Below, piece by piece: positions 15,917-25,400 of a stretch of 36,170 bases of DNA (positions are counted from its first letter, which is position 1; the number at the start of each line of letters is the position of its first letter). The stretch lies in assembly GCA_017960525.1 (NCBI GenBank), contig JAGCZA010000096.1:1-36170 (forward strand), written 5' to 3'. A program made the translations under genes and the position numbers. Origin of the DNA: Prevotella sp. Lineage in GTDB: Bacteria > Bacteroidota > Bacteroidia > Bacteroidales > Bacteroidaceae. The notes under the pieces were generated by a model. The model had not been told where the DNA came from. It did no database searches and saw only the letters and a program-made list of their open reading frames with translations.

Positions 15917-15948
15917 TTTGCGTGGTATTATTTTTTTTCCTACCTTTG
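15917..15948 (+). promoter_or_regulatory. Promoter of the dockerin-protein gene
   Basis: TTTG (15917-15920), a 20-bp spacer and TACCTTTG (15941-15948) match the Bacteroidota consensus exactly. The leader to the ATG at 16038 is about 80 nt, AT-rich, with no clear structure. Confidence 0.8.
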
Positions 15949-16037
15949 CACCCAAACTAGTAATTTGTTTAATTGTATAATCGTCAAAACCCAACAAAAC
16001 CAAGAAACCCAATTATAATAACTAGCTACAAACAACT

Positions 16038-18845
16038 ATGAAGAAAAAACTACTATTTGTCGCACTCGCAATGACTTGCGCAATGTCATCCTTCGCATAC
16101 AGTGAGGGAGATTACGCTTTTCTCAAGAACGGACGAGTGAAGATCACAGGTGAGAACCTGATTACCAATGGCACTTTTGGCGACGCTACCACTGGCTGGA
16201 CTGATGCTGCAGGCGAACCCGTCAACGCTGAAACATGGGCTGTGGAGCCTGGTGAGGGCGAGAATGGCGAGAATGTTATTATGAGCCAAGGAGCAACCGA
16301 AGGAGCCGCTTTGGCACGTGTTATGAAACTGGACGCCGGTACCTATGTGGTTTCGTATCAGATACGTGCCGCTGGAGAGACCACTTCAGGCATCACTACT
16401 ATCGGAGAGTCAATAGGAAGCAACTATTTTGACATATTCCTCAATACCTCAGGCGAACTGAACAAGGCTGCTTCAACAGAAGATGCTCTTGTTGCAAACA
16501 TTGCTACCGCCGAGAACTTCAATGGGGAATGGACAACGGTAAACTATTATTTTGAAGTTTCCGACTCTGTCGGTGCACCTCAGATGTTGGCCATACACGT
16601 TGAGAAGATGGCTACGGGTGTCCAGATTACCAACTTCTCCGTCAATACAGCCGACGAAGTCTATGATATCCGCATTGCACAGAAGAAGATTGATTTCGCA
16701 AAGCTGTTGTTGGCAGATCCTAACTTTGATACTCCTGAGGCTGCCGATGCAAAGGCTGACATGGAAGGAAATGTCATCCCGATGATTGAGGCAATGATTG
16801 AGAACAATGAATTGGATGATGTTACAACTGCAGAAGGTCTGATGGGCGAAGAAGGCTTTGAAGGCGCACTGAACGCATATCTTGACGCCAGTTCAATCAA
16901 TATTGGCAAAGATGACACTTACTTCAAATATGTTTCCGACTTGACCGCTTTCCCGAAGTATAATCGTGGCAACATTAGCAATGGGCAGATTATCGGTGGC
17001 TTCAAGTTCTATGGTGACAACTGGCTGCATGCACAAGGGGCTGAAAACTTGAACAAGCAGATTCAGGGTACTTACGAAAATCCGGAAGGTAAGGTGGCTC
17101 TCTACAACCAATATCTGCCTGCAGGAAAGTATTACATTGCTGCTGAGGTACGCAATGCATATTGCGACAAGAATTATAATTATACCTATACCCTCGAAAA
17201 GAATGTCAAGGCTTTCGTTGGCAGTAACGAGGTTGAGTTGGGCACCATCGTCGGTGAGGACTATGTGAAATACTATATCGTAGCTGAATTCGATGGCAAT
17301 GGTCCCTTCGAGGCTGGCTTCTGGTGGGAAGGTCACAACGCCGGTTCTGCATTCAATATCAAGAACTTTGAGATTCGCAGCTTCGAAGAGGTTGCTGCCG
17401 GCGTAGAGCACAAGCAGGCTTTCGAAAAGTTTATTGCTCAATACAATGCTATGTTGGCCGCACGCGCAAAGGTGGTCAGTATGCAGGGCAAGAAGGATTA
17501 TCCTTGGGATCAGGCCACATTGGCTGCTGCCCTCGAGAAATACGACCCCTACTATAATGCCATCGTTGCCAAAGGCTGGGTTACCAGCGACGGTGAGGAT
17601 GCTGGCGTGGCTACCACCGAGGAGCTGAACGACTGGGCACTCTATCAGGGTGTCGAAGAGTACACAGAACCCGATGAGGAGGGTAATACCAAGCGTCTGG
17701 AATACCAGGTCGTGCGTGGCTATCAAAATGCAGCCAACGCTGTCATTGAAAGCAACAAGCCGATTGCAGATCTGTTTGCTGCCATCAACAATGCCAAGTC
17801 GGTGCGCAACAATCCGAAGAATGTAAATGCCGACAAGACCATTATCGACCCGGCAATTAAGGCTGCTTCTGATTTGTATAAAGAGATTTATGCTAACACT
17901 AATGATGATCGCCGTGACACAGACGTGGCTAATATCGAGTCTATGATTCAAGCTTTGGCAGAGGCCGTTGAGTCCTTCGAGGCAACTGCAGAAATTAAGC
18001 CTATTGTCGACATCGACTTCTCAACGGCTGTCGCACAAAATGATGCTGGTGAATATGTCGCTATAGGTAGTGCAGGAGAAATGGTTCTTAACCCATATTC
18101 TGACAATAATGACGACGGAAGTAACTTTGCACTGGGATATACGGATGCCCTTACGGATGTACTCCGTATTGGTAAGGGTACGGCAGTGGCCACTTTCGAT
18201 GCTCCTTCTGATAATGATATCATTGAGGTTAACTTTGATATGTGGTATGGTAAATTAGTAAATCGAACAACAGGTATTGAGTTGCAGAATGAAAATGGCA
18301 CTCGCGTTGCTGGTTTCACATTTAACTCTTATAATGCAGTTGTTGGTTATAACGAGTTTAACGATGACGCTAATAGTGGTATGGATATAAACGGATACGT
18401 AACGGGTATTGGCTCTGGTTCAGCATCTAATGGCGCTATTTGTGTAGACAATAATAAGTCAACATTTAAACTTGTTATTAATTATGCTGAAGGTACAGTA
18501 CAGGGTACTGTGGTTAACGCTCAGAAAGGTACTTGCACAGGCAATCCTATCAAGATTCAGGAAATGGATGACAACAAGGTGACTCGTTTCGTTATAACTT
18601 CTAACTATGATAACAAGGATCGCCGCTGCTGGTTCGACAATCTGAAGATCTTCAAGTTCGTTGGTGCTGCTGGTATCCAGGGTGACGTGAATGGCGACGA
18701 GCATGTAGACGTGGCTGACATTTCTTCCATCCTGACTGTGATGGCAAATGGTGGTAACGATGCTGTTGCCGACGTGAATGGCGATGGTTATGTCGATGTG
18801 GCTGACATCTCTACGGTGCTTACCATAATGGCAGGAGGCGAGTAA
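16038..18845 (+). CDS. Large exported modular protein with C-terminal dockerin
   Basis: A 935-residue secreted protein. The signal peptide ends near MSSFAYS. Two carbohydrate-binding-like beta-sandwich regions follow: about residues 30-215 (starting ENLITNGTFGDATTGW) and about 300-460 (GFKFYGDNWLHAQ, FWWEGHNAGSAFNIKNFEIR). Next come a helical linker (about 465-655), a jelly-roll/LamG-like region (about 660-880, from VDIDFSTAVAQND to CWFDNLKIFKF) and two dockerin repeats. In these, GDVNGDEHVDVADISSIL and ADVNGDGYVDVADISTVL keep the Ca2+-ligand pattern DxNxD...D and the helix. No catalytic domain is recognised. The gene uses more A/T-ending codons than its neighbours. The next gene encodes a cohesin-like protein. 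Confidence 0.75.
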   Translation: MKKKLLFVALAMTCAMSSFAYSEGDYAFLKNGRVKITGENLITNGTFGDATTGWTDAAGEPVNAETWAVEPGEGENGENVIMSQGATEGAALARVMKLDAGTYVVSYQIRAAGETTSGITTIGESIGSNYFDIFLNTSGELNKAASTEDALVANIATAENFNGEWTTVNYYFEVSDSVGAPQMLAIHVEKMATGVQITNFSVNTADEVYDIRIAQKKIDFAKLLLADPNFDTPEAADAKADMEGNVIPMIEAMIENNELDDVTTAEGLMGEEGFEGALNAYLDASSINIGKDDTYFKYVSDLTAFPKYNRGNISNGQIIGGFKFYGDNWLHAQGAENLNKQIQGTYENPEGKVALYNQYLPAGKYYIAAEVRNAYCDKNYNYTYTLEKNVKAFVGSNEVELGTIVGEDYVKYYIVAEFDGNGPFEAGFWWEGHNAGSAFNIKNFEIRSFEEVAAGVEHKQAFEKFIAQYNAMLAARAKVVSMQGKKDYPWDQATLAAALEKYDPYYNAIVAKGWVTSDGEDAGVATTEELNDWALYQGVEEYTEPDEEGNTKRLEYQVVRGYQNAANAVIESNKPIADLFAAINNAKSVRNNPKNVNADKTIIDPAIKAASDLYKEIYANTNDDRRDTDVANIESMIQALAEAVESFEATAEIKPIVDIDFSTAVAQNDAGEYVAIGSAGEMVLNPYSDNNDDGSNFALGYTDALTDVLRIGKGTAVATFDAPSDNDIIEVNFDMWYGKLVNRTTGIELQNENGTRVAGFTFNSYNAVVGYNEFNDDANSGMDINGYVTGIGSGSASNGAICVDNNKSTFKLVINYAEGTVQGTVVNAQKGTCTGNPIKIQEMDDNKVTRFVITSNYDNKDRRCWFDNLKIFKFVGAAGIQGDVNGDEHVDVADISSILTVMANGGNDAVADVNGDGYVDVADISTVLTIMAGGE

Positions 18846-18861
18846 GCAATAGTAAAACTGT

Positions 18862-18889
18862 GTGTGCCCGCTCAGATGGGCGGGCATAC
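18862..18889 (+). other. Intergenic hairpin between the dockerin and cohesin-like genes
   Basis: GTGTGCCCGCTC pairs with GGGCGGGCATAC around the loop AGAT (12 pairs, two of them G-U). No T-run follows, so it may set the 3' end of the first message or act as a partial terminator with readthrough. No separate promoter is visible for the next gene. Confidence 0.5.
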
Positions 18890-18971
18890 ATAGACTAAAG
18901 TAAAAATAAAGAGAATATATAATTATATTATTTATCATTAATTATTAACAACTTAAAAATTAAAAACAATT

Positions 18972-19634
18972 ATGAAAGCATTTAGACTTATGATGATGGC
19001 CGGTCTTCTGGCCTTCGCAGGTGCAGCTAACGCTGACGAAGTGACTGTTCTTACTGCTGCTGATGTTACAACAGCTGAAGACGGTTCTTTTGAACTTGTT
19101 GTAGGTATTGACTATGACACACAAGAAACGCTTTGTGGCGTGAATTTCTCGATTAAGTTACCAGAAGGAGTTGACTTTAATACGACTAGCACTAAAATTG
19201 CTGGCAAGAAAAAGTGCATTGAGGCTGGTGATGCAATCGATGAAGATGCCGATATCGAAGGCGGTAAGCAACTTCAAGAACTAGCAAGTGGTGATGGTTA
19301 TGTGTTTGCTTTTGTTGACGGTGATCATACTCCGTTTGCCTCCACACATGGCGTGCTCTTTACCTTCAAATTCAAAGCTGATGATCCCCAATTTAAGGGC
19401 GAAGGTAAGATTTGCAACATCGGTTTGGCTAACATCGCGAACGAGGGCTGGGCTACATTTGGCCAGGGTAATACCATTGCTGATGTCACTTTCAAAATCA
19501 ATGATGACACTAACGGCATCAACGAGGTTAAGAACGCAGAGAACAATGGCGCTATCTACAACGTCGCAGGCCAGCGTCTGGAGAAGGCTGCTAAGGGTCT
19601 CTACATCCAGAACGGCAAGAAGTACGTGAAGTAA
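18972..19634 (+). CDS. Small exported cohesin-like protein with sorting-like tail
   Basis: A 220-residue exported protein. A signal peptide runs to about GAANADE. A beta-sandwich domain follows (about residues 22-180) whose opening VVGIDYDTQETLCGVNFSIK and LPEGVDF resemble the first strands of cohesin-type modules; GVLFTFKFKADD resembles a later conserved strand. The C-terminal 35 residues (from GAIYNVAGQRLEKAAKGLYI to GKKYVK) resemble the Por/type IX secretion sorting tails of Bacteroidota. Codon use is AT-rich like the preceding dockerin gene, suggesting the two arrived or evolve together. Cohesin assignment is by pattern only, since this fold diverges strongly; a generic Ig-like domain is the alternative. 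Confidence 0.6.
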   Translation: MKAFRLMMMAGLLAFAGAANADEVTVLTAADVTTAEDGSFELVVGIDYDTQETLCGVNFSIKLPEGVDFNTTSTKIAGKKKCIEAGDAIDEDADIEGGKQLQELASGDGYVFAFVDGDHTPFASTHGVLFTFKFKADDPQFKGEGKICNIGLANIANEGWATFGQGNTIADVTFKINDDTNGINEVKNAENNGAIYNVAGQRLEKAAKGLYIQNGKKYVK

Positions 19635-19655
19635 TTTCATTCAAATCTTAATCCC

Positions 19656-19704
19656 AAGAATGGGGAGGAAAGCAGACTTTTCTGCTCCCTCCCCATTCTT
19701 TTTT
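19656..19704 (+). terminator. Rho-independent terminator of the cohesin-like gene
   Basis: AAGAATGGGGAGG (19656-19668) pairs with CCTCCCCATTCTT (19688-19700). The inner AGCAG/CTGCT stem closes the loop ACTTTT, and a run of T follows the 3' arm. It separates the dockerin/cohesin-like pair from hppA. Confidence 0.9.
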
Positions 19705-19713
19705 ATTGAAATA

Positions 19714-19745
19714 TTTGGCACATTCGGATTTTGTTAGTACCTTTG
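19714..19745 (+). promoter_or_regulatory. Promoter of hppA
   Basis: TTTG (19714-19717), a 20-bp spacer and TACCTTTG (19738-19745) match the consensus exactly. The leader is about 25 nt. Confidence 0.8.
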
Positions 19746-19776
19746 CACAACTAAACTGATTTTAAATTTTGTACAA

Positions 19777-21969
19777 ATGACTATTCCTGCTGCTTTTTGG
19801 ATTGTGCCCGTCGCTTCTGTAGTGGCTTTGGGTATGGCGTGGACCTTCTTCCGCTCGATGATGGGCGCTGATGAAGGCACTCCGCGTATGAAAGAGATTG
19901 CCGGTCATGTGCGTCGTGGCGCTATGGCCTATCTGAAACAACAGTACAAGGTGGTGACCATTGTCTTCGTGGTGCTCGCCGTCCTTTTCGCCTTTATGGC
20001 TTACGTGCTCCATTGGCAGAACCCGTGGGTGCCCTTCGCTTTCCTGACAGGTGGTTTCTTTAGTGGTCTGGCTGGTTTCTTCGGTATGAAGACCGCCACT
20101 TATGCCTCTGCCCGCACAGCCAATGCTGCCCGCCAGAGCATGGATGCCGGCCTGAAGATTGCTTTCCGTTCAGGTGCCGTGATGGGTCTTACCGTCGTGG
20201 GTCTCGGCTTGCTCGACATTGCCATCTGGTTCCTCATCCTGAACCACTTTTATCAGGGCGACCAAATGGCCCTAATCACCATCACCACTACGATGCTGAC
20301 CTTCGGTATGGGTGCCTCCACGCAGGCCCTGTTTGCCCGCGTGGGTGGCGGCATCTACACGAAGGCTGCCGACGTTGGTGCCGACATCGTGGGAAAGGTG
20401 GAGGCTGATATCCCGGAGGACGACCCGCGCAACCCCGCTACCATCGCCGACAATGTGGGTGACAACGTCGGCGACGTGGCTGGTATGGGTGCCGATCTAT
20501 ACGAGTCGTACTGCGGTTCCATCCTCTCTACTGCTGCCCTTGGCGCTACGGCATTTGCAATGGTGCCCGACATGCAGTTGCGTGCTGTCATCGCTCCGAT
20601 GCTGATTGCTGCCGTCGGTGTGTTCCTCAGCATCTTCGGTGTCTATCTCGTCCGCACCAAGGAAGGTGCCACAATGAAAGATTTGCTCCACTCGCTGTCA
20701 TTAGGCACCAACGTTTCGGCTGTGCTTATCGCTGCTGCCACTTTCGCCATCCTCTATCTGCTACAGATAGAAAACTGGCTCGGCTTGTCGTTCTCGGTCA
20801 TCACGGGTCTGGCTGCCGGTGTCATCATCGGTCAGGCAACCGAATACTACACGTCGCACTCATACAAGCCGACGCAGAAAATCTCTGAGGCTGGCCTTAC
20901 TGGCTCGGCCACCGTTATCATCAAGGGTATCGGTACGGGTATGATTTCAACGTGCATCCCTGTGGTTACCATTGGCGTGGCCATCCTGCTGAGTTACCTC
21001 TGTGCCAACGGCTTCAATATGGAGATGAGTGCTGAGGCACTGTCGAAGGGTCTCTATGGCATCGGTATCGCCGCCGTGGGTATGCTCTCCACGCTGGGCA
21101 TCACTTTGGCCACCGACGCCTACGGCCCCATCGCCGACAATGCTGGCGGTAACGCTGAGATGAGCGAGCTGGGCGAGGAAGTGCGTCATCGCACAGACGC
21201 CCTCGATGCACTTGGTAACACTACCGCTGCCACTGGCAAGGGCTTTGCCATCGGATCTGCTGCCCTGACCGCTCTGGCCCTGCTGGCCTCCTATATAGAA
21301 GAGGTGAAGATTGCGATGGAGCGCACAGGCACCACGCTCACCAACCTGAAGGGTGAGGTCATCAACGCCGCCCAGGCTACTATCCCCGACTTTATGAACT
21401 ACTTCCAGGTGACGCTGATGAATCCGAAGGTGCTCGTAGGTGCCTTCATCGGTGGCATGGCTGCCTTCCTGTTCTGTGGTCTCACGATGGAGGCCGTAGG
21501 TCGCGCCGCCCAGAAGATGGTGGAGGAAGTGCGCCGCCAGTTCCGTGAAATCAAGGGCATTATGGAGGGCAAAGCTACGCCCGACTACGGTTCGTGCGTG
21601 GAGATTTCCACCCGTGCTGCCCAGCATGAGATGATATTCCCGTCGCTGCTTGCCATTGCTATCCCCATCGTTGTGGGTTGCGTGCTTGGCGTGGCTGGCG
21701 TGCTCGGTCTGCTTGTTGGCGGACTGACTTGCGGCTTCACCCTGGCCGTCTTTATGGCCAATGCCGGAGGTGCCTGGGACAATGCCAAGAAGATGGTCGA
21801 AGAGGGTAACTTCGGAGGCAAGGGCAGTTTCGCACACAAGGCCACCATCGTTGGCGACACCGTAGGCGACCCGTTCAAGGACACCAGCGGCCCCTCGCTC
21901 AACATCCTTATCAAACTCATGTCGATGGTCAGCATCGTGATGGCTGGCCTTACCGTCGCATTCTCTTAA
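19777..21969 (+). CDS. hppA: K+-dependent membrane pyrophosphatase (ion-pumping)
   Basis: A 730-residue polytopic membrane protein (about 16 hydrophobic segments) coupling PPi hydrolysis to Na+ and/or H+ export. The substrate site motifs are intact: DVGADIVGKVEADIPEDDPR with IADNVGDNVGDVAGMGADLY (about residues 197-242), DAYGPIADNAGGNAEMS, and DTVGDPFKDTSGPSLN near the C-terminus. The segment GNTTAATGKG has Ala at 484 and Gly at 487, where K+-independent enzymes have Lys and Thr, which marks the K+-dependent subfamily. The ion pumped cannot be fixed from this alone; Na+ transport is common in this subfamily. It probably forms an operon with the nucleosidase gene 11 bp downstream. Confidence 0.95.
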   Translation: MTIPAAFWIVPVASVVALGMAWTFFRSMMGADEGTPRMKEIAGHVRRGAMAYLKQQYKVVTIVFVVLAVLFAFMAYVLHWQNPWVPFAFLTGGFFSGLAGFFGMKTATYASARTANAARQSMDAGLKIAFRSGAVMGLTVVGLGLLDIAIWFLILNHFYQGDQMALITITTTMLTFGMGASTQALFARVGGGIYTKAADVGADIVGKVEADIPEDDPRNPATIADNVGDNVGDVAGMGADLYESYCGSILSTAALGATAFAMVPDMQLRAVIAPMLIAAVGVFLSIFGVYLVRTKEGATMKDLLHSLSLGTNVSAVLIAAATFAILYLLQIENWLGLSFSVITGLAAGVIIGQATEYYTSHSYKPTQKISEAGLTGSATVIIKGIGTGMISTCIPVVTIGVAILLSYLCANGFNMEMSAEALSKGLYGIGIAAVGMLSTLGITLATDAYGPIADNAGGNAEMSELGEEVRHRTDALDALGNTTAATGKGFAIGSAALTALALLASYIEEVKIAMERTGTTLTNLKGEVINAAQATIPDFMNYFQVTLMNPKVLVGAFIGGMAAFLFCGLTMEAVGRAAQKMVEEVRRQFREIKGIMEGKATPDYGSCVEISTRAAQHEMIFPSLLAIAIPIVVGCVLGVAGVLGLLVGGLTCGFTLAVFMANAGGAWDNAKKMVEEGNFGGKGSFAHKATIVGDTVGDPFKDTSGPSLNILIKLMSMVSIVMAGLTVAFS

Positions 21970-21980
21970 ACGAAGACAGT

Positions 21981-22625
21981 ATGAGAGTAGGAATCATTGT
22001 CGCTATGGACAAGGAACTGCACCAGTTGCAGCAAGTGTTCAAAGGAAGTGATGTGCTGGTGCAGAAATGTGGCATCGGCAAGGTGAATGCTGCCCTTGGT
22101 GCCCAGAAATTGATAAACGAGTTCCACCCCGATTGCATCATCTCCAGCGGATGTGCTGGCGGCAATGGCGACGGGATTAATGTGCAGGACGTGGTGGTGA
22201 GCCGTGAACTGTGCTACCACGACGTGTACTGCGGGCTTGCTATCGACAGCACTACGCAGTTCGGCCAGGTACAGGGCTTGCCTGCCCGTTTCCAGGCCGA
22301 CCCCTATTTGTTGCAGCAAAGTGAACGTCTTGTGGTCGAAGGCTCTACTGTCCATCATGGCCTCATTGTTACTGGCGACTGGTTCGTCGACTCCAAGGAG
22401 AAGATGCGTGAGATTGTGGCCCACTTTCCCGATGCCATTGCCGTCGATATGGAGTCGTGTGCCATCGCCCAGACGTGCCATATCCTAGGTGTACCCTTCA
22501 TTTCGTTCCGTATGGTGAGCGACATCCCTCTGCGTGACACTGATGCCTCGCAGTACCACGACTTCTGGAACACCATTGCCGACCGCTCCTTCCAGACCAC
22601 CCGCTCTTTCGTTGAATCGCTCTGA
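21981..22625 (+). CDS. 5'-methylthioadenosine/S-adenosylhomocysteine nucleosidase
   Basis: A 214-residue cytoplasmic nucleosidase that cleaves MTA and/or SAH to adenine and a thioribose, part of methionine salvage and methyl-cycle detoxification. Seen: MRVGIIVAMDKELHQL at the start (Asp-Glu pair near residues 10-12), GIGKVNAALGAQKLI, SSGCAGG, and AVDMESCAIAQTCH with the nucleobase/ribose-binding Met-Glu, followed by FISFRMVSDIP. It is shorter than most MtnN proteins (about 230) but no motif is missing. It starts 11 bp after hppA, so co-transcription is likely. Confidence 0.85.
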   Translation: MRVGIIVAMDKELHQLQQVFKGSDVLVQKCGIGKVNAALGAQKLINEFHPDCIISSGCAGGNGDGINVQDVVVSRELCYHDVYCGLAIDSTTQFGQVQGLPARFQADPYLLQQSERLVVEGSTVHHGLIVTGDWFVDSKEKMREIVAHFPDAIAVDMESCAIAQTCHILGVPFISFRMVSDIPLRDTDASQYHDFWNTIADRSFQTTRSFVESL

Positions 22626-22643
22626 GGGGGCTTTTCCCTGTCG

Positions 22644-22688
22644 TAATCTCTTAATAACGTAATAACGTAATCTCGTAATAACGAAAAA
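22644..22688. repeat. Short degenerate repeats between the nucleosidase gene and alaS
   Basis: The 114-bp gap before alaS contains reiterated CGTAATCTC / TAATAACG words (for example CGTAATCTCTTAATAACG and CGTAATCTCGTAATAACG), then A-rich words with ATCG/AATCC. No TAnnTTTG box and no strong terminator are visible, so alaS may be co-transcribed with hppA. Confidence 0.5.
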
Positions 22689-22739
22689 CTCGAAAATAAA
22701 AAAATCAAAAATCGAAAATCCGTAAATCGTAAATAAACA

Positions 22740-25397
22740 ATGATGACTGCAAAAGAAATCCGCGACTCGTTCAAGAAGTATTTCGAGTCGAAAGGACATG
22801 CCATTGTGCCCTCGGCCCCGATGGTGATCAAGGATGACCCGACGCTGATGTTCACCAACGCCGGTATGAACCAGTGGAAAGACATAATTCTTGGCACCCG
22901 TGACCCGGAGCCGCGCCGCCGTGCCGACACGCAGAAATGCCTCCGCGTCAGTGGAAAGCACAATGACTTGGAGGAGGTGGGCCACGACACCTACCACCAC
23001 ACTCTGTTCGAGATGCTCGGCAACTGGTCGTTTGGCGACTACTTCAAGGAGGGCGCCATCGATATGGCCTGGGAGTATCTGGTTGACGTGCTGAAACTGA
23101 ATCCCGAAGACCTTTATGTCACCGTGTTCGAGGGTTCGCCCGAAGAGAATATCCCCCGCGATGACGAGGCCGCCCGTTACTGGGCCAAGCACGTGCCAGA
23201 AGACCATATCATCAACGGCAACAAGCACGATAACTTCTGGGAGATGGGCGATACTGGTCCTTGTGGCCCCTGTTCGGAGATTCACGTCGACAGCCGCACA
23301 CCAGAGCAGCGCGCCGCCAGCGGGAAGACCGGCCGCGAACTGGTGAACAAGGACGACCCGCAGGTCATCGAAATCTGGAATCTGGTCTTTATGCAGTTCA
23401 ACCGCAAGGCCGACGGTTCATTAGAGAAGTTGTCGATGAACGTCATAGATACTGGTATGGGCTTCGAGCGTCTTGTCCGTATGATGCAGGGCAAGCACTC
23501 GAACTACGACACCGACGTGTTCCAGCCTGTCATCAAGGCCGAGCAGCAGATAACTGGCCTTCACTACACCACTTTCGAGGAGGAAAATGAGACTACTGAA
23601 GCTCAAGAGCAAGTGAATGTCGCTATGCGCGTCTGCGCCGACCATCTGCGTGCTGTGGCCTTCTCGATTGCTGATGGCCAGTTGCCCAGTAATGCCAAGG
23701 CAGGCTACGTCATCCGCCGCATCCTGCGCCGTGCTGTCCGTTATGCCTACACGTTCCTCGAACAGAAAGAGGCCTTTCTCTACAAACTTCTGCCCACGCT
23801 CGTCGAGGAGATGGGCGATGCCTTCCCCGAACTGAAGGCCCAACAGCAACTCATTGGCCGCGTCATCAAGGAAGAGGAGGACAGTTTCCTGCGCACCCTC
23901 GACAAGGGTATCTCCCTGCTTGACAAGGCGATGGAGGAGATGAAGAGCAAGGAAGAGAAGGAGTTAAGTGGAGAGCAGGCCTTCCGCCTCTTCGACACCT
24001 ACGGCTTCCCCCTCGACCTGACGGAACTCATCTGCCGCGAAAACGGCTTCACCGTCAACGAAGAGCAGTTCAACGTCGAGATGCAGAAGCAGAAAGAGCG
24101 CGCCCGCAATGCCGCCGCCGTTGAGAACAGCGACTGGGTGGAACTGCAACCAGGCGAACAGCAGTTTGTCGGCTACGACTATACGGAACACACTTGTCAT
24201 ATTATAAGGCATCGCAAGGTTACCCAGAAGAAGAACACCTTCTACGAACTGGTGCTCGACTACACGCCGTTCTACGGCGAGATGGGCGGCCAGGTGGGCG
24301 ACACGGGCGTACTTGCCGGCGAGAACGAGACGGTGGAAATCATTGACTCAAAGCGCGAGAATGGCCAGACCGTCCACATTGTCAAGCAGTTGCCCAAAGA
24401 CCCGACGGCAGAGTTTATGGCCTGCGTCGATACCGACAAGCGCGACGCTTCGGCTGCCAACCACACCGCCACCCACCTCCTCGACTATGCCTTGAAGCAG
24501 GTGCTTGGCGACCATGTGGAACAGAAGGGTTCCTTCGTTTCGCCGGCCACACTGCGTTTCGATTTCTCCCATTTCGAGAAGGTCAGCGACGAGCAACTGC
24601 GTGAGGTGGAGCGTCTCGTGAACGACCTGATACGTCAGGACTTGCCCCGCGACGAACACCGCGATATGCCGATGGACGAGGCAAAGAAACTCGGTGCCAT
24701 CGCCCTCTTCGGCGAGAAGTACGGCGACAAGGTGCGCGTGATGCGCTTCGGCCCGTCGTGCGAGTTGTGCGGCGGCATCCATGCCACTTCCACAGGCCGC
24801 ATTGGTTTCTTCAAGATTGTCTCCGAGAGCAGCGTGGCTGCTGGCATCCGCCGCATCGAGGCCCGTACTGGCAAGGAGTGCGAGGAACTTCTCTATAACA
24901 TTGAGGACACGCTGAAGGCCATCAAGTCGTTCTTCAACAACGCGAAAGACCTGCAGGGCGTCGTCCGTATGTATATCGAGGAACACGACTCGATGAAGAA
25001 AGAGATTGAGACATTCCAGGCCCAGGCCGTTGAGCGTTATGCCAAGCAACTGCTGGGGAAGTCCCGCGAGATTGGTGGCGTGAAGGTGGTTACCACTATT
25101 ATGCCTATGGAACCGCAAGCCGCCAAGGACCTCGCTTTCAGAATACGCGCAAGCGTGGAAGGGCCGTTGTTCTGCGTCATAGGTTCAAAGGCAAACGACA
25201 AGCCGCAACTCACCATTATGATTAGCGACGACGTGGTGGCCAGTCACGGCCTGAATGCCGGCCAGTTGGTGCGCGAAGCCGCCAAACTCATCCAGGGCGG
25301 CGGCGGTGGTCAGCCCCACTTCGCCCAGGCAGGCGGCAAGAACGCCGACGGGCTGAGTGCTGCCGTAGACAAGGCATTGGAACTTGCCAACCTTTAG
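22740..25397 (+). CDS. alaS: Alanyl-tRNA synthetase
   Basis: An 885-residue class II synthetase charging tRNA-Ala. The aminoacylation domain opens with [18 protein letters not shown] and has [42 protein letters not shown] and DTGMGFERL. The editing domain has the metal motif HTATHLL (about residue 580) and the Cys/His pair [16 protein letters not shown]. The C-terminal oligomerisation domain ends in a Gly-rich [15 protein letters not shown] segment. Length is normal. The start is MMTAKEIR; the second Met is equally possible. It is followed after only 3 bp by the LtaS-like gene. Confidence 0.97.
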   Translation: MMTAKEIRDSFKKYFESKGHAIVPSAPMVIKDDPTLMFTNAGMNQWKDIILGTRDPEPRRRADTQKCLRVSGKHNDLEEVGHDTYHHTLFEMLGNWSFGDYFKEGAIDMAWEYLVDVLKLNPEDLYVTVFEGSPEENIPRDDEAARYWAKHVPEDHIINGNKHDNFWEMGDTGPCGPCSEIHVDSRTPEQRAASGKTGRELVNKDDPQVIEIWNLVFMQFNRKADGSLEKLSMNVIDTGMGFERLVRMMQGKHSNYDTDVFQPVIKAEQQITGLHYTTFEEENETTEAQEQVNVAMRVCADHLRAVAFSIADGQLPSNAKAGYVIRRILRRAVRYAYTFLEQKEAFLYKLLPTLVEEMGDAFPELKAQQQLIGRVIKEEEDSFLRTLDKGISLLDKAMEEMKSKEEKELSGEQAFRLFDTYGFPLDLTELICRENGFTVNEEQFNVEMQKQKERARNAAAVENSDWVELQPGEQQFVGYDYTEHTCHIIRHRKVTQKKNTFYELVLDYTPFYGEMGGQVGDTGVLAGENETVEIIDSKRENGQTVHIVKQLPKDPTAEFMACVDTDKRDASAANHTATHLLDYALKQVLGDHVEQKGSFVSPATLRFDFSHFEKVSDEQLREVERLVNDLIRQDLPRDEHRDMPMDEAKKLGAIALFGEKYGDKVRVMRFGPSCELCGGIHATSTGRIGFFKIVSESSVAAGIRRIEARTGKECEELLYNIEDTLKAIKSFFNNAKDLQGVVRMYIEEHDSMKKEIETFQAQAVERYAKQLLGKSREIGGVKVVTTIMPMEPQAAKDLAFRIRASVEGPLFCVIGSKANDKPQLTIMISDDVVASHGLNAGQLVREAAKLIQGGGGGQPHFAQAGGKNADGLSAAVDKALELANL

Positions 25398-25400
25398 ACA

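Noticed and set aside
18862-18889. Intrinsic terminator between the dockerin and cohesin-like genes
   Set aside because: The stem is strong, but no T-run follows on the plus strand; reported only as a hairpin.
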